The notes under the pieces: generated by a model
Database searches by the model: none
What the model saw: the letters and a program-made list of their open reading frames with translations, nothing else
What the model was told of the DNA's origin: nothing
NCBI RefSeq assembly: GCF_004324835.1
Contig: NW_021163043.1
Span: forward strand, 1,736,001-1,800,000
Direction of reading: 5' to 3'
DNA length: 64,000 nt
Source of the DNA: Dendronephthya gigantea
Taxonomy: Eukaryota; Cnidaria; Anthozoa; Malacalcyonacea; Nephtheidae
Made by a program: the position numbers and the translations under genes
Shown: piece by piece, positions 45,120 through 56,179 of the stretch
Layout: each line of letters opens with the position of its first letter
Numbering within the stretch: position 1 is the first letter of the stretch

Positions 45120-46069
45120 CAGTTTAGGTGAACTAAATAATTCAATAATAGAAATATTTTGTTTTTGTTTATATCAAATGCGTACTAATACGAATTCATG
45201 TATTGTTTTTTTCAAGTGAAAATACATGCCTTATGCCATATAATAAACTTTTTATTAACCTTGCTTGCTCGCTCTTTACCGAGAATTATCGGACTTCAAT
45301 CTTTTTGTACAAACTTCGCTCTTAATTCGAGCTCGGTCTGTTCAAAAAGACCTCGCGCTCGGTCAATAAGAAGTTATTATTCTTATTATAAAATGTCGGT
45401 AATTATTTAGTTTTGTCTCCTTCAATGGCCACGACACGAGGATGAAATAGATGATGTTGGTTATATATACGGGAGTAAAGTTCTGTGATGTTTCTGTGAT
45501 GTATACAGTTATAAAAACACGCGTGGGAGTTTGGGAGAACGAGAAATAATGAGATGAGTGGGTTTTCCACGTTATATTATTTATCTGCGAAATATCCATA
45601 AACTTACAACCTTAACAATCAAAACTGTTTCATGATTCCAAGATGCAACGGCAACAGATTTAAGAAAACTTATATTATAACAAATCTTAGAATTAAGAAT
45701 GATCAAAATTTGCTAAATTTTAATGGTTTTTTTTCTATGACCGAACCAAATGTATAGTTAGTTTTTATATAACCACAGTTAAACTAGTTATTGAAATGTT
45801 TGCTATAAATTATAAATACATTCTTAATGATACCTACTTTTTATTTCTTTGCGAAAATCGTGTGTATTTCAGCTTTAGAGCTGCGAAGTGATTTGTTTTA
45901 GTAAACAGTAATAATATTAATTCAATAAAACAAAATTGGGAGTCTGTATACGATCTGAAATATAAATACGGTCTCCCGCTTCGTGGTCGTGCGATTTTTG
46001 CAATGACGCATCAGCACTCCACTCAGTGCATTTACCAGTATAAATACGCATTCCACGTTATACTCACAT
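45120..46069. other. Upstream flank of NACHT B
   Basis: Parts match 6890-7190 of copy A (for example CTCTTTACCGAGAATTATCG). The 45420-46060 section is extra relative to copy A and shows no gene. Confidence 0.5.
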
Positions 46070-46178
46070 GACATTCTAGCCGCTGATTGGGTGGGTTAAA
46101 GTTACAATCAGAATTTGTTCTTTCTAGGTTTTAAATTTTGACCATGTAGTGGAATCATCGCTTTGAAGATTTGAGAAG
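46070..46178 (+). promoter_or_regulatory. Promoter and 5' untranslated exon of NACHT gene B
   Basis: Matches 7225-7376, including the inverted CCAAT box (CTGATTGGGTGGG), and ends GAAGATTTGAGAAG before GTACGT at 46179. It lacks about 45 bp present in copy A (the CATTTCAGTCCATCTGTCC part). The acceptor TTTTGTTACAG ends at 48595, giving an inferred first intron of 2,417 bp. Confidence 0.55.
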
Positions 46179-46200
46179 GTACGTTTGTGTCAGTGTTGGT

Positions 46201-47112
46201 TACGTTCTTCGAATTTTAACAGTATGAGTGTCTATTGTATTCTATTGAGTGACACAGCACAGAGCTGTGACGTCATTACGTTCTTCGAATATTAACAGTA
46301 TGAGTGTCTATTGTATTCTATTGAGTGACACAGCACAGAGCTGTGACGTCATTGCGTTCTTCGAATATTAACAGTATGAGTGTCTATTGTATTCTATTGA
46401 GTGACACAGTACACAGCTGTGACGTCATTACGTTCTTCGAATATTAACAGTATGAGTGTCTATTGTATTCTATTGAGTGACACAGCACAGAGCTGTGACG
46501 TCATTGCGTTCTTCGAATATTAACAGTATGAGTGTCTATTGTATTCTATTGAGTGACACAGTACACAGCTGTGACGTCATTACGTTCTTCGAATTTTAAC
46601 AGTATGAGTGTCTATTGTATTCTATTGAGTGACACAGCACAGAGCTGTGACGTCATTGCGTTCTTCGAATATTAACAGTATGAGTGTCTATTGTATTCTA
46701 TTGAGTGACACAGTACACAGCTGTGACGTCATTACGTTCTTCGAATATTAACAGTATGAGTGTCTATTGTATTCTATTGAGTGGCACAGTACAGAGCTTT
46801 GACGTCATTACGTTCTTCGAATATTAACAGTATGAGTGTCTATTGTATTCTATTGATTGGCACAGTACAGAGCTGTGACGTCATTACGTTCTTCTAATAT
46901 TGACAGTATGAGTGTCTATTGTATTCTATTGAGTGGCACAGTACAGAGCTGTGTTGTCATTACGTTCTTTGAATATTAACACTATGAGTGTCTATTGTAC
47001 TCTATTGAGTGACATAGTACAGAGTTGTGACGTCATTACGTTCTTCGAATATTGACAGTGTGAGTGTCTATTGTATTCTATTGAGTGGCACAGTTCAGAG
47101 CTGTGACGTCAT
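46201..47112 (+). repeat. 76-bp CRE minisatellite, 12 units
   Basis: Exactly 12 × 76 bp by coordinates. Each unit runs from TACGTTCTTCGAAT or a close variant to GACGTCAT. Nearly every unit keeps TGACGTCA; the unit ending near 46960 reads TGTTGTCA instead. Alternating variants (CAGCACAGAG and CAGTACACAG) suggest expansion by duplication of two-unit blocks. Located 22 bp downstream of the inferred splice donor. Confidence 0.92.
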
Positions 47113-47134
47113 GTTAAATGAACCGGTAACCAAT

Positions 47135-47560
47135 ATAGAAACAAGACGCCTATTCTTGCGGTAACTGCGTCGCGTCAATCGTTGCTTGCAACTGTGCCCC
47201 ATTTCCTGTTTTTCCTCAATATTTATTCCATACACAGCGACTCGTGTTCGTGTTGTTTTATATGGGCGTGTATCGTGCATGCAGTTTCCTGCTTTTGGTT
47301 CGCACGACCCGAGTTCGAATCCCGGCGACAACAAACTTTTTCAATTATTGTTTCAGTAAAATATTTCTTTTTTTAGGGTTACTCGGCTTAGGTTACCATT
47401 TTAAGTTTGTTTATCACGAAAATAATTTGATAGGAAATCAGGAGAGTTCAAAATACGAGTATCTTAGTTGGCCTGCGCGGCCAGGAAGACCGGGTCGAAA
47501 ACGCAAAAAACACGAAAGAAAAAACAAACAAAAAAAACACCGACGGCAATTCTAGACACC
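47135..47560 (+). other. Insert in NACHT B intron with tRNA-like B box
   Basis: Absent from the corresponding place in copy A. It contains CGAGTTCGAATCCCGGCGAC at 47310-47329, which fits a tRNA B box and T arm, preceded by a plausible anticodon-arm region. It could be a tRNA-derived SINE. No complete cloverleaf could be drawn with confidence. A 103-codon frame across it (47244-47555) ends in a basic tail and is probably not a gene. Confidence 0.35.
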
Positions 47561-47561
47561 T

Positions 47562-47936
47562 GGGGCCGGTTGTATCAAGCCCGTTTAGCTTAAACGGTGG
47601 ATAAGTTCAAAATACAAAGCGAGTCTATCGTTTTATTCAACAAGGGAACTAAATGTTTTTAACCTTAATACAAAGATTCTGTTTACAACTATATATTGAG
47701 TGCATAATATTCAAGTTGACTTATTCAGGAGAGATGTAAGAGTGTTAAAATAAAAGTGTATTCATCGATCCTTAGTCTCAGAACAACTAATCTGCTTTAT
47801 TTGCTGTTTATAGTGTTTGATTATCGTCAGGTTTTAGCCCCTGAGCCTCACAATCGTGTTATGAATTATTACTGCGTCGCGCACTGGGGCCGCTTGTATC
47901 AAGCCCGTTTAGCTTAAACAGTGGATAAGTCAAAAT
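47562..47936. repeat. Direct repeats GGGGCCG..TTGTATCAAGCCCG flanking an inverted intron segment
   Basis: The block CTGGGGCCGGTTGTATCAAG..TTTAGCTTAAACGGTGGATAAG at 47562 recurs in the same orientation at about 47886. Between them, 47751-47872 is the reverse complement of 7587-7706 in copy A (CCTGACGATAATCAAACAC, AGGATCGAT). Confidence 0.6.
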
Positions 47937-48135
47937 TAATTAACACAGTCGATCCCTGAGCGCCTAATAGTACTGCATAGACTTACGAAAATATAATAAT
48001 CCAGCTTAACTGGTTACATGTTTAGGAGGCACAGCCATTAGTCTGAGAAGAGAAATGTTTTATGAAGTGTTATTTGTAAAAATAAATGACCGAGAGTTTG
48101 CTGAAACAGCTTTTCAAAATTATCACTCGAACTAA

Positions 48136-48423
48136 ATGGAATTTATAAAAAAACTTCAACGACAGTTTACAATCGAAAATGAAAAAAATCGAGTAGCAAT
48201 AGATCTTAAATACACGAGATATTTTCATAAATTATTTGGCGTCAAAATACGTTCAGCTCATACCATGTCTATAAATGAGAATAGGCTTTCAAAATTTATA
48301 ATATCAAGAGAAATCCCATTTCCACACACAAATAAGACAGACGGAATGTTTATGGAAATTCTAAAATTAAGTTCATGTGAGTTTGTCATATGGTTGGTAG
48401 CAAGTCAGAAACGTTACTCCTAA
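48136..48423 (+). CDS. Small hypothetical open frame in NACHT B intron, 95 aa
   Basis: Starts MEFIKKLQRQFTIENEKNRV and ends LSSCEFVIWLVASQKRYS. A related but frame-broken version lies in copy A from about 7934, so the DNA, not necessarily the reading frame, is conserved. I recognise no domain. It may be a remnant exon or chance frame within the intron. Confidence 0.3.
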   Translation: MEFIKKLQRQFTIENEKNRVAIDLKYTRYFHKLFGVKIRSAHTMSINENRLSKFIISREIPFPHTNKTDGMFMEILKLSSCEFVIWLVASQKRYS

Positions 48424-48616
48424 AACAAATATCTCTTCACAAAATTATTTTCACAAGAAATCGCTTCATTTAACAAGTTTAGGTTCCTTCCGACTTTCTT
48501 TTACTACAAATTGTCGTAAAATATTATAAACCCCACCTCGTCCCATTCTTTTTCTCGGTGTAGCCTATATAATTAGTACAACCATTTTGTTACAGTAACA
48601 AACCGCTTCTAATGCC

Positions 48617-51415
48617 ATGGATTCTGACGAACTGCAAGAAAAAGCAAATTTTACAAGACTCAGTAGACTTTTAGTTGACAAAGGAACTGAGGCTTTGAGA
48701 AATAAATTTGATACCATCCATCCACCTGTTAGTCTACCCAGAGTACTGGCTGCAAACAAAACATCTCTTCAAAAGTTAAAACCTCGAGTTATTAATATTT
48801 CCCAGTGGGATTTACTGTTTCCTTCGTCTGGCAACCCACCAGATTCCAAAACATTTGATGTCACATTACTTACAGTTCTATTCCGGAACATTTGTGGTTT
48901 TCCATCAACAGGATGGGGTTTAATGCCTCCGAATACTGATAGATCAGAGCAAGCGAATATCACAAGAATCAAGTTTTACAGAAATGAAGTTATTGCACAT
49001 GTAACAACAACTCGAGTTGACGATTCAACATTTCAATCTTTATGGAAGAAAATTGCCCAGGCATTGGTAGAATTGGGAATTGCACAAAGCGATGTCGATG
49101 ATTTAGAAAAATGTCCTTTAGGACCCGAAGAAAAAATATATGTGCAAATCCTTGAAGATTGGAAATTGCGAGAAGATGAGTGTATTAAAAAGCTTGCTAC
49201 AATTGAATGTTTTGTGAATTATTTAACACAAGACTCTGAAGAAACGCGCATTGTAGTAAATGAAACGCACGATGCAGTATTTGAAATGCGCCAGTCATTG
49301 GGCAAGCGTACGCTATCAATACCCAATCCTGAAAAAAAATCCCGCATGAAAAGTGATGAAGATTTATTGCGAAAACTTGCTAAGCATAATTTTAAAAGTA
49401 AAATTAAAAGAAAAGTGAAGTTTTTCCTTCCTGGAACAAGAAAGTGGTTGTTAAAGAAAGTTAACGAGTGGTTTCAAATGTGTAACAATGATTCGAGAAT
49501 AAAGTTAATAACAGCCGGACCAGGATTTGGTAAAAGCGTGTTTGCCGCTAAAATCTGTGAAGATTTTGAGAAGAATGGAAAGCTGGCTGCTTGTCACTTT
49601 TGTGATTTCAGTGATTCAAACCTAAGAGATCCTATGGTGATGCTGCAGTCTCTCGCAAGTCAGATGTGTAAGAGCGTCCCTGGGTTTAAGAATGAGCTCC
49701 TTGATCAGTTAAAGCGACCTCATCAAGTCCAAAGCCTCAAAGATGCCTTCCAAATATATTTGCTAAATCCCTTAGATGAATTGGAAATAAAAGAGCCACG
49801 TTTAGTTGTCATCGATGGCTTGGATGAAAGTGCTGCTGATAATAAGAATGAAATTACGCAATTGATTGCTGAATATTTTCCTGAGCTTCCGGAGTGCATC
49901 AAAATCTTGGTGACGAGCAGGCCAGAGATTTCCGTTGCTGATCTAAGACTAAGAGATGATCAAAAGATTCACATTGCGAATGTTGATGACAACAATGACT
50001 TAGATCTTGAACTTTATTTTAAAGAATGCCTTCCAAGTTTAGTTGGCAGGAAAGTGGATGGAAGTGATATCAGCCGTGATTTGTCTAAGGATCACCTATA
50101 TCTTCACCGCTTTTGGGGAAATGGCAGCCCTGATATCTATGAGGATCATCCATATCTTGACAGCGTTCGGCGAAATATAACTATTATTTCCATTTTTGTT
50201 GCCAAGTGCGAGGGCTCATTTATCTATGCGTATCACTTTCAATCAGGGCTAAGGGCTCGCTATGATCTTGAGAAGATAACAGATAATGATGTTATGGAGT
50301 TTCTCCCAGAAGGTCTGCATTCTGTTTACGAACGATATTTTAAACGCCTTGAAGACGAGCTTAACAACATAAAAAACGAAAAGTTTGATGTGTTGAAAAT
50401 TTTGGCAATGCTGGCTGCTTCCGAAGGACCTCTTCCCCTCACTTTCGTCGCTCAGGCTTTTGGTTTAGCTCCGGATTGTCGCGAAACGAAAGTCATCATC
50501 AACAAAGTTAATGAAACCGTATCGTGCTTGTTGTACGTTTCAGATGACATGTTAACCGTGTTTCACAAATCTGTTATTGATTGGCTTCTGGCAAAGGGCT
50601 ACAAAGATCACCAGTATACTGTCAATGTCGATGATGGACATAAATCGCTTTGGCTTTTATGCGAAAAGATTTTTAAAGAAATTAAAGATAAAGGTGTTCG
50701 CTCAGGACTTGAGGTGAAGTTCACTAATGACGTAAAATACGCTCTGAAACATGGTTTAAAACATGTAGAAAAGTGTGAGATGGAGGAAGGTTTGTTTTTG
50801 TCAGTTGATATTATTATCGTCAGTTATATGTTAACTGTAATCGATTCAGATGTATTGCAGCGTTTCTGGCTCAAATTACTCCAAAGTTCTTGGATTAAAA
50901 ACGAAGATTTACGCGCCCGCATTTCGTACCATGTCATTGAACTTGACCATTTCGAAAGTGCCATCGAATATTACTCAAAAATTTTTTCCGACGATTCAGT
51001 TAGAAAGGCAAGCCTTCCACAATGGTATTTACAAGCGGTTCGTACACATTCTCCAGAAGGTTATTTCAGCGATGATGAGAAAAAAATTGCGGAGACGCTA
51101 TTATCAAACCTTTCACCTTTTGTCGAGTCGAAGTCTTACGAAGTCTCGGTTTTGCCGCGAGCAGTCTGGAAATGCGAGGGCTTTGATGATGTTGCTTTAT
51201 CTAACGATGAGAAAAGTGTAGCAGTTCTAAGTCTGGAATTTATCCGTGTGTTTTCCCTGCCAACTTTAGTTGAAATTATTAATTTTTCGACAAATATGGG
51301 AAGAATTTCATGCTGCACATTTTCTCCAGACGATTCGCTTATATTATTTGGTGAACTGGAAACGGCGTTTAACATTGCTGGAGGAAAGGAAGTCCCATTT
51401 TTTCCTGGAAATTAA
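48617..51415 (+). CDS. HEPN-NACHT protein, copy B, truncated at 932 aa by TAA
   Basis: ATG 48617 (MDSDELQEKANF) lies 21 bp behind the inferred acceptor. HEPN with R122-N-E-V-I-A-H128; shorter coiled-coil-like stretch than in copy A; Walker A GPGFGKSV at about 301-308; Walker B VVIDGLDES at about 397-405; ILVTSRPE. After the NACHT core it has a ~44-residue segment (GRKVDGSDISRDLSKDHL..) that copy A lacks (RKQNKLLSIF). Translation stops at TAA 51413-51415 in the first WD40 repeats, where copy A reads GAT. The product would keep the RNase-like and ATPase domains but almost no propeller. Confidence 0.85.
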   Translation: MDSDELQEKANFTRLSRLLVDKGTEALRNKFDTIHPPVSLPRVLAANKTSLQKLKPRVINISQWDLLFPSSGNPPDSKTFDVTLLTVLFRNICGFPSTGWGLMPPNTDRSEQANITRIKFYRNEVIAHVTTTRVDDSTFQSLWKKIAQALVELGIAQSDVDDLEKCPLGPEEKIYVQILEDWKLREDECIKKLATIECFVNYLTQDSEETRIVVNETHDAVFEMRQSLGKRTLSIPNPEKKSRMKSDEDLLRKLAKHNFKSKIKRKVKFFLPGTRKWLLKKVNEWFQMCNNDSRIKLITAGPGFGKSVFAAKICEDFEKNGKLAACHFCDFSDSNLRDPMVMLQSLASQMCKSVPGFKNELLDQLKRPHQVQSLKDAFQIYLLNPLDELEIKEPRLVVIDGLDESAADNKNEITQLIAEYFPELPECIKILVTSRPEISVADLRLRDDQKIHIANVDDNNDLDLELYFKECLPSLVGRKVDGSDISRDLSKDHLYLHRFWGNGSPDIYEDHPYLDSVRRNITIISIFVAKCEGSFIYAYHFQSGLRARYDLEKITDNDVMEFLPEGLHSVYERYFKRLEDELNNIKNEKFDVLKILAMLAASEGPLPLTFVAQAFGLAPDCRETKVIINKVNETVSCLLYVSDDMLTVFHKSVIDWLLAKGYKDHQYTVNVDDGHKSLWLLCEKIFKEIKDKGVRSGLEVKFTNDVKYALKHGLKHVEKCEMEEGLFLSVDIIIVSYMLTVIDSDVLQRFWLKLLQSSWIKNEDLRARISYHVIELDHFESAIEYYSKIFSDDSVRKASLPQWYLQAVRTHSPEGYFSDDEKKIAETLLSNLSPFVESKSYEVSVLPRAVWKCEGFDDVALSNDEKSVAVLSLEFIRVFSLPTLVEIINFSTNMGRISCCTFSPDDSLILFGELETAFNIAGGKEVPFFPGN

Positions 51416-53122
51416 GAGACATTCCGGTTCTGTGCATTTTCCCCTAACGGCAAAAGACTGGTGACTAGCAACGGTTCAAACACCATTAAACTATGGGACG
51501 TTGCCAAACGAAAAATGCTGTCGTCGCTTTCTGCTGGATTTCCTGTTAGTCGGTGTTCTTTTAGCGTCACAGGGTTATTTATTATTGGAAATTCAAACTC
51601 TTCATCTTATCCGGGTTATTCGTTGTGTGTTTGGAACACCATCACATTGCAAAGAAGTGATAAGCGAAAATTATCTCACAGGGAAAGGGAGAAACCAGTT
51701 GTGTTAAAGAGTAGGAAATGTGAAGCATGTTTTCAGCAGGGATTTCAGGAACCAAATTCTAAACAGTTAGAAATACGTCTATATGCCAAACATGGCAAAT
51801 GTCACGAATATGTAAGGAAATGTATAATGTCATGTCCGTGGATCTGCAAAGATGTGGAGTGCATTTTTTCTTCGGAAGAATATTGTTATTTGAGTGTCAC
51901 AGAAAGTATTCCTTTGACTGCGATTGTTGCTTGGAACCATCTTGTTGCCTATCCTGACCGTTATAACATTGGTGCAACCAAAATGCAAGCTTTAGAAAAT
52001 AATCTGTGGCTCCATTCAGATAGTAAAAAACTAATTGTCTTTAAGACATTAACTCCTAAACAAGAGCATTCCTGTCTGTCACAGCGAACGGAAGTTTATT
52101 CGAGTTCGTTTTCTCCTGACGGCTCTCGACTTGCATCCTGCAACTCAGATGGATATATCAACGTATGGAATGTCTATACCAGCCAAGTTGAACAACGTTT
52201 CAAAATCAGTCAATGTGGGTCAAAGTTTTTATGCTGGTGGTCGAAAGATTTCTTGTTTGTGATTAGTGAATTTAACAAGTTTGTCTTTTTAACGCGATAC
52301 TCGGTAGATGAGTATTTAAAGATTGTGTCCACTCACAGTCAACAAGTGTCGATGTGTAATTTAGATAGCTCCATTTTTGTCCGAAAGGTTGGTTTTTCTG
52401 AAGGCTTTGTCAGCTTCGCTCGCAAATGGAATGAACCCGTGAAAGTTCTGGATGTCACAGATGTTGATGGTCCTGTAATGATCAATTTGCCTGGAATTGA
52501 GCCGAGGATGGAAGTGGAAATTTCGCCTGGTGGTGCCTTTATCTCTGGTTGTAATAAAAATAAATATTATATTTGGAAAAGAAAAACCGAAAAACCAACT
52601 TCGTATGAAATCTTTTATCACCGTGACCCTGGAAGGACTGACAGATTGCCTTATGTCGTAATTTTCAGTAATGATTCCAAAGTCGCAGTGGTCATGAGCG
52701 TAACTAGTAAACGGAGTCGGATAATTGATCTGGACACTGGTGATTCTAAAAAGATAAATTCTGGATTCGAGTCCTCAGCTTACTTCTACTCGAGGTCATT
52801 TTGTATTCGCAAGAGTGGAATTGTATTAACTTTATCTGATCACCTGATAACATTTTTTGACATGGACTCTGGCGCGATTTTCGACCATTCCTATCAACGA
52901 TACTTGAAAATTTTACTCCCAACCCAAACAATTCTTTCCCCAAAAGAAGACGTGCTGGCTTTTCCTGACCGCAAAGGTGATATGGTGTTTCTTCGACTGT
53001 CTATTCCACAAAATCCTTTGTTGGACGATATTAAGCGAAGTGCACTTGCTTCGCGGAACGATATTAAATGTCTTTTTCTGGAAAAAGGAGACTTTTTAGA
53101 ACGACAGATGTTTTGGAATTGA
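51416..53122 (+). pseudogene. WD40 region of NACHT copy B, downstream of the in-frame stop
   Basis: Same reading frame as 48617-51415 and colinear with copy A to the end, with no further stop for 569 codons (e.g. FSPDGSRLASCNSDGYINVW; ISPGGAFISGCNKNKYYIWK). Only the single TAA separates it. Retention of a long clean frame means the stop is recent, is read through, is removed by splicing, or is a sequencing error. It could also be translated separately, but I see no promoter. Confidence 0.8.
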
Positions 53123-53809
53123 TTTTTTAATTAGGATATTTCTTAATGAACTCAGTGAGCAATAACATGAAAAACTATCATCAAGAACATTGTTTTCGGG
53201 CAGCGGCTAGACTTTGCTTGGAGCTGGTCTAGAATGGAGAAGTAAGACACCTCCTCCCTCCGTTTATCTGGGAGTTCACCTTGGGCAAGTGATAGCACTC
53301 CCTTGCCTCCCTAACTGGGGTTACAGTTTGTTAAACAAAACAAAGATGATATCTTCAATACATCTGCAAGAAACAAGTCCTAAAAAACTGTGACCAATGC
53401 CAGTCGTATGATGGTGTTATTTAAGGTGTTCATTATGGTAGTTATAGTCATGTTAGTGGTGATAGTTCTCATCTATGATGTTGTGATGGTGCTGGTCTCT
53501 ACGATGGTGCTAATGGTAATTGTGCTGGTCATGAAGATGATGGTACAAATTGTAGTAAATATATTAGCTGTATTTTGTTCACGAAGTTTGATGCTGGTGA
53601 AAAAGAAAATAACGGAACTCAGTGGCGTCATGCACTAGAACGATAATAGGGGGGAATATTCATAGTATGTATGTATAGAACTGCAAGAACTATGCACATT
53701 ACAGAGAACGTTCGTTTTTTAGCTAGGAAGGAAGATATTTATAATCTGAAGCGGAGCTGGAAGATTGTGAAAATTTGACTGAAATGTGAATAATATTATG
53801 TTGAACTAA
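53123..53809. other. Region behind NACHT B, no gene
   Basis: No supported gene. A Val/Met-rich open frame (53390-53638) is low-complexity GTG/ATG-rich sequence. There is no counterpart of the duplicated tail found behind gene A. Confidence 0.4.
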
Positions 53810-54780
53810 TATCAAAAACTAATATCAAGTGTTGAAATAGGATATTACGACTTAGAAAGTGTCTCGTGCACACAAGTACATATCTGCTTGATATCTAATC
53901 ATAGGCTAATGCCAGCATTTATTGTAATTTGTATAGATTTGTAATGATTTCTAAACCGTTTCATGATTTCACTTTGTTGAGTGTTGTTGAAATTCTTATT
54001 TCGGTGTTTGTCTTACATCCCTAAAGTTGTCTCGTGTGATATCAACTTGGAGCTAATTATACCAAGAACCAGGGTTGCCAGATTGGTTAAATAAATTAGC
54101 GACACACCTGCATTAGTGTCCACAAGAAAACAAAAAACTAATGGGATGACTGTATTTAGCTACTTTATTTATCCAACCCTGCCAAGAACCATATTCGTCT
54201 GGAGACTGGATCAAAACATGGTCTGAGTAAACTTGATATTTGTTTCTTTTTTTTTGAACGTTTATGAAAATTTCTACACATTGAAGTCAAAATGATTTTT
54301 AGCTTTCTGCCAGCATCGGAGCGTAGATCAGTTAACTTTTTAAATGTATTTTGTGAGCTAGTTTGAGGCTGGGATAATTATTAAAATGCTGATGTTAAGG
54401 AGGAGTCTCCTTATCAGACAAGATGCATTTTGCGTTCTCAAATTACACCCATGAGATATTCAGAATCATCCAGGGACCGCGGAGGTAGAGAGAGAGTTGG
54501 GTGGATAGTTTTTTTTGTTTTTTGAAAGTTTTCCTCAGTTTTTCTGTTCCGCACCGAATTGCGAGGAATGTTTTAAGACTGCACCAGTGGCTCCGACAGA
54601 TTTGAATTTTCCTGTTGTGATAATTTCTCCCATGGAGGAATTCCAGCAATGTCGAAACAGTTGGAAAAAATGTGGGTGGCTTCCAATCACTTTTTTATTG
54701 CCTGGCTTCTTAAGGCTGTCTTCCACTTAAGCTGCGTCACACGGTACCGGATCCACTCATCACGGCATCTTCGTTTGCCG
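53810..54780. other. Conserved downstream flank of NACHT B
   Basis: Matches 13840-14700. Beyond it, at about 54868, GTCTTTCATTAACTTCAAAA matches the right flank of the Gypsy insertion (about 19300), so this is the empty-site version of that locus. Confidence 0.6.
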
Positions 54781-55392
54781 TTATGAAGCAACGATTATTA
54801 GTAAATGATTATTAATTTGATAGATTCGGTATATTTATTTAGCGCTCAGAAATTAAATCACTCCATTGTCTTTCATTAACTTCAAAATTTGACCTTCTCT
54901 GGTGACCATGTCAACGGGGCTTCTTTCAATTTATTTACTTTTCAAAGATAACATATATAATGATTTAGACTTCCGTGTGTGTACGTGCGTATGAAAAACG
55001 CGTGCGTGGAAAGCAGCTTTAGGAATAGAAAAAAGATAAATCATCGCAAACTTGTCAGATTCGGAGAAGTTAGAACTGATTGTTCTGAAATCACCTAACG
55101 CTCGCCTGCACTGTTTGTCTAGAATAAGGCTAAACTCTGTATGAAAGGTATCTGTATGAAGCACAAATTACTGATCTTTTTATTACAAATTACAAGGCTA
55201 AAATCCGCGTTGGAAGGTAATATTAAGCACAAACTTCAGATATTCGTTGTGACCTCAGAATTACTGGCCAAAACTGGCCTCGGAATTACATTAGTTTTAT
55301 TTGTGACCAATATTTCTTCCGTTTCTCGCAATCCGCGCACGTGATATCAACAGGTAAGTTAACGGACCAGGCAAAAGTCCCTGCTTTAAACC

Positions 55393-55598
55393 GGGCGCAC
55401 ACACAAGGATTTTACGGTAGTTGGTCCATTCAGGTTTAGACATATAGGCAGCCCTTGCCCAGACTTGCGCGTGTACGCGAGTCTACTCCAGTCGCCACAT
55501 TTTGATGAAAAATTGAAAACAATCAAAACATTCATCTAGACAATCTAGACCTATGTTTAGACAGGAATCGGCCGACTAAAATCGTCGTGTGTGCGCCT
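55393..55598. mobile_element. MITE with GGGCGCACACAC termini
   Basis: Left end GGGCGCACACACAAGGATTT, right end TAAAATCGTCGTGTGTGCGC plus C. About 205 bp, noncoding. Confidence 0.65.
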
Positions 55599-56179
55599 AG
55601 CTTTATGAAATAAACAAGATTGGATTTTTATATCTACACAAAAAAGGATTATGCATCAAACAACGAAAAGGTATGTACATAAATCTTATAGGTAGTTCAA
55701 AGGGCCCTGTCTACAATTTAACTGGCTTTAATAATATATTTGCATGTGTATCTACATAAATAATATGCAAATATATGTCACATGCGTTGCCATTTGCCTT
55801 TGCATTCCGAGCCTATCGGCTTTCTACTTATAAATACTTATGTGCTAAAGCTTGTAATTGCGAATTATCTGACAATATTCTTTAAACTTTAACGTTGGAC
55901 TATGTTTTATATATATTCACTCCCTGAATGATTTCTATATTAAGCAATTGAATTTTGATAGGGCATGTCATAACACAATCTCATAATTTATAATTGTACA
56001 TGTACAATACAAACAAATGGTAGCATACAGGTGAAAATATTTGAAAGTTTCTCATTTGGCTTAGGGTTGTACAAATACTTTCGTTAAATATGATTCAGCT
56101 ACAACTTTGAACTAAAAAAACAGGGCTACACAATAGCCCTGAAAATCGTAATGAGCGTGATAACTCTGGATAACTCAAA

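Noticed and set aside
46201-46220. Heat-shock element in TTCTTCGAA
   Set aside because: Spacing of TTC and GAA does not match the nTTCnnGAAn consensus.
46201-47112. CRISPR-like array
   Set aside because: Units are contiguous 76-bp tandem repeats with no unique spacers, and the DNA is eukaryotic.
47244-47555. 103-codon frame ending in a basic tail
   Set aside because: Crosses a tRNA-like B box in a copy-specific intron insert; no homologous frame in copy A.
53390-53638. 82-codon Val/Met-rich open frame
   Set aside because: Composition follows GTG/ATG-rich low-complexity DNA; no homologous frame behind copy A and no domain.
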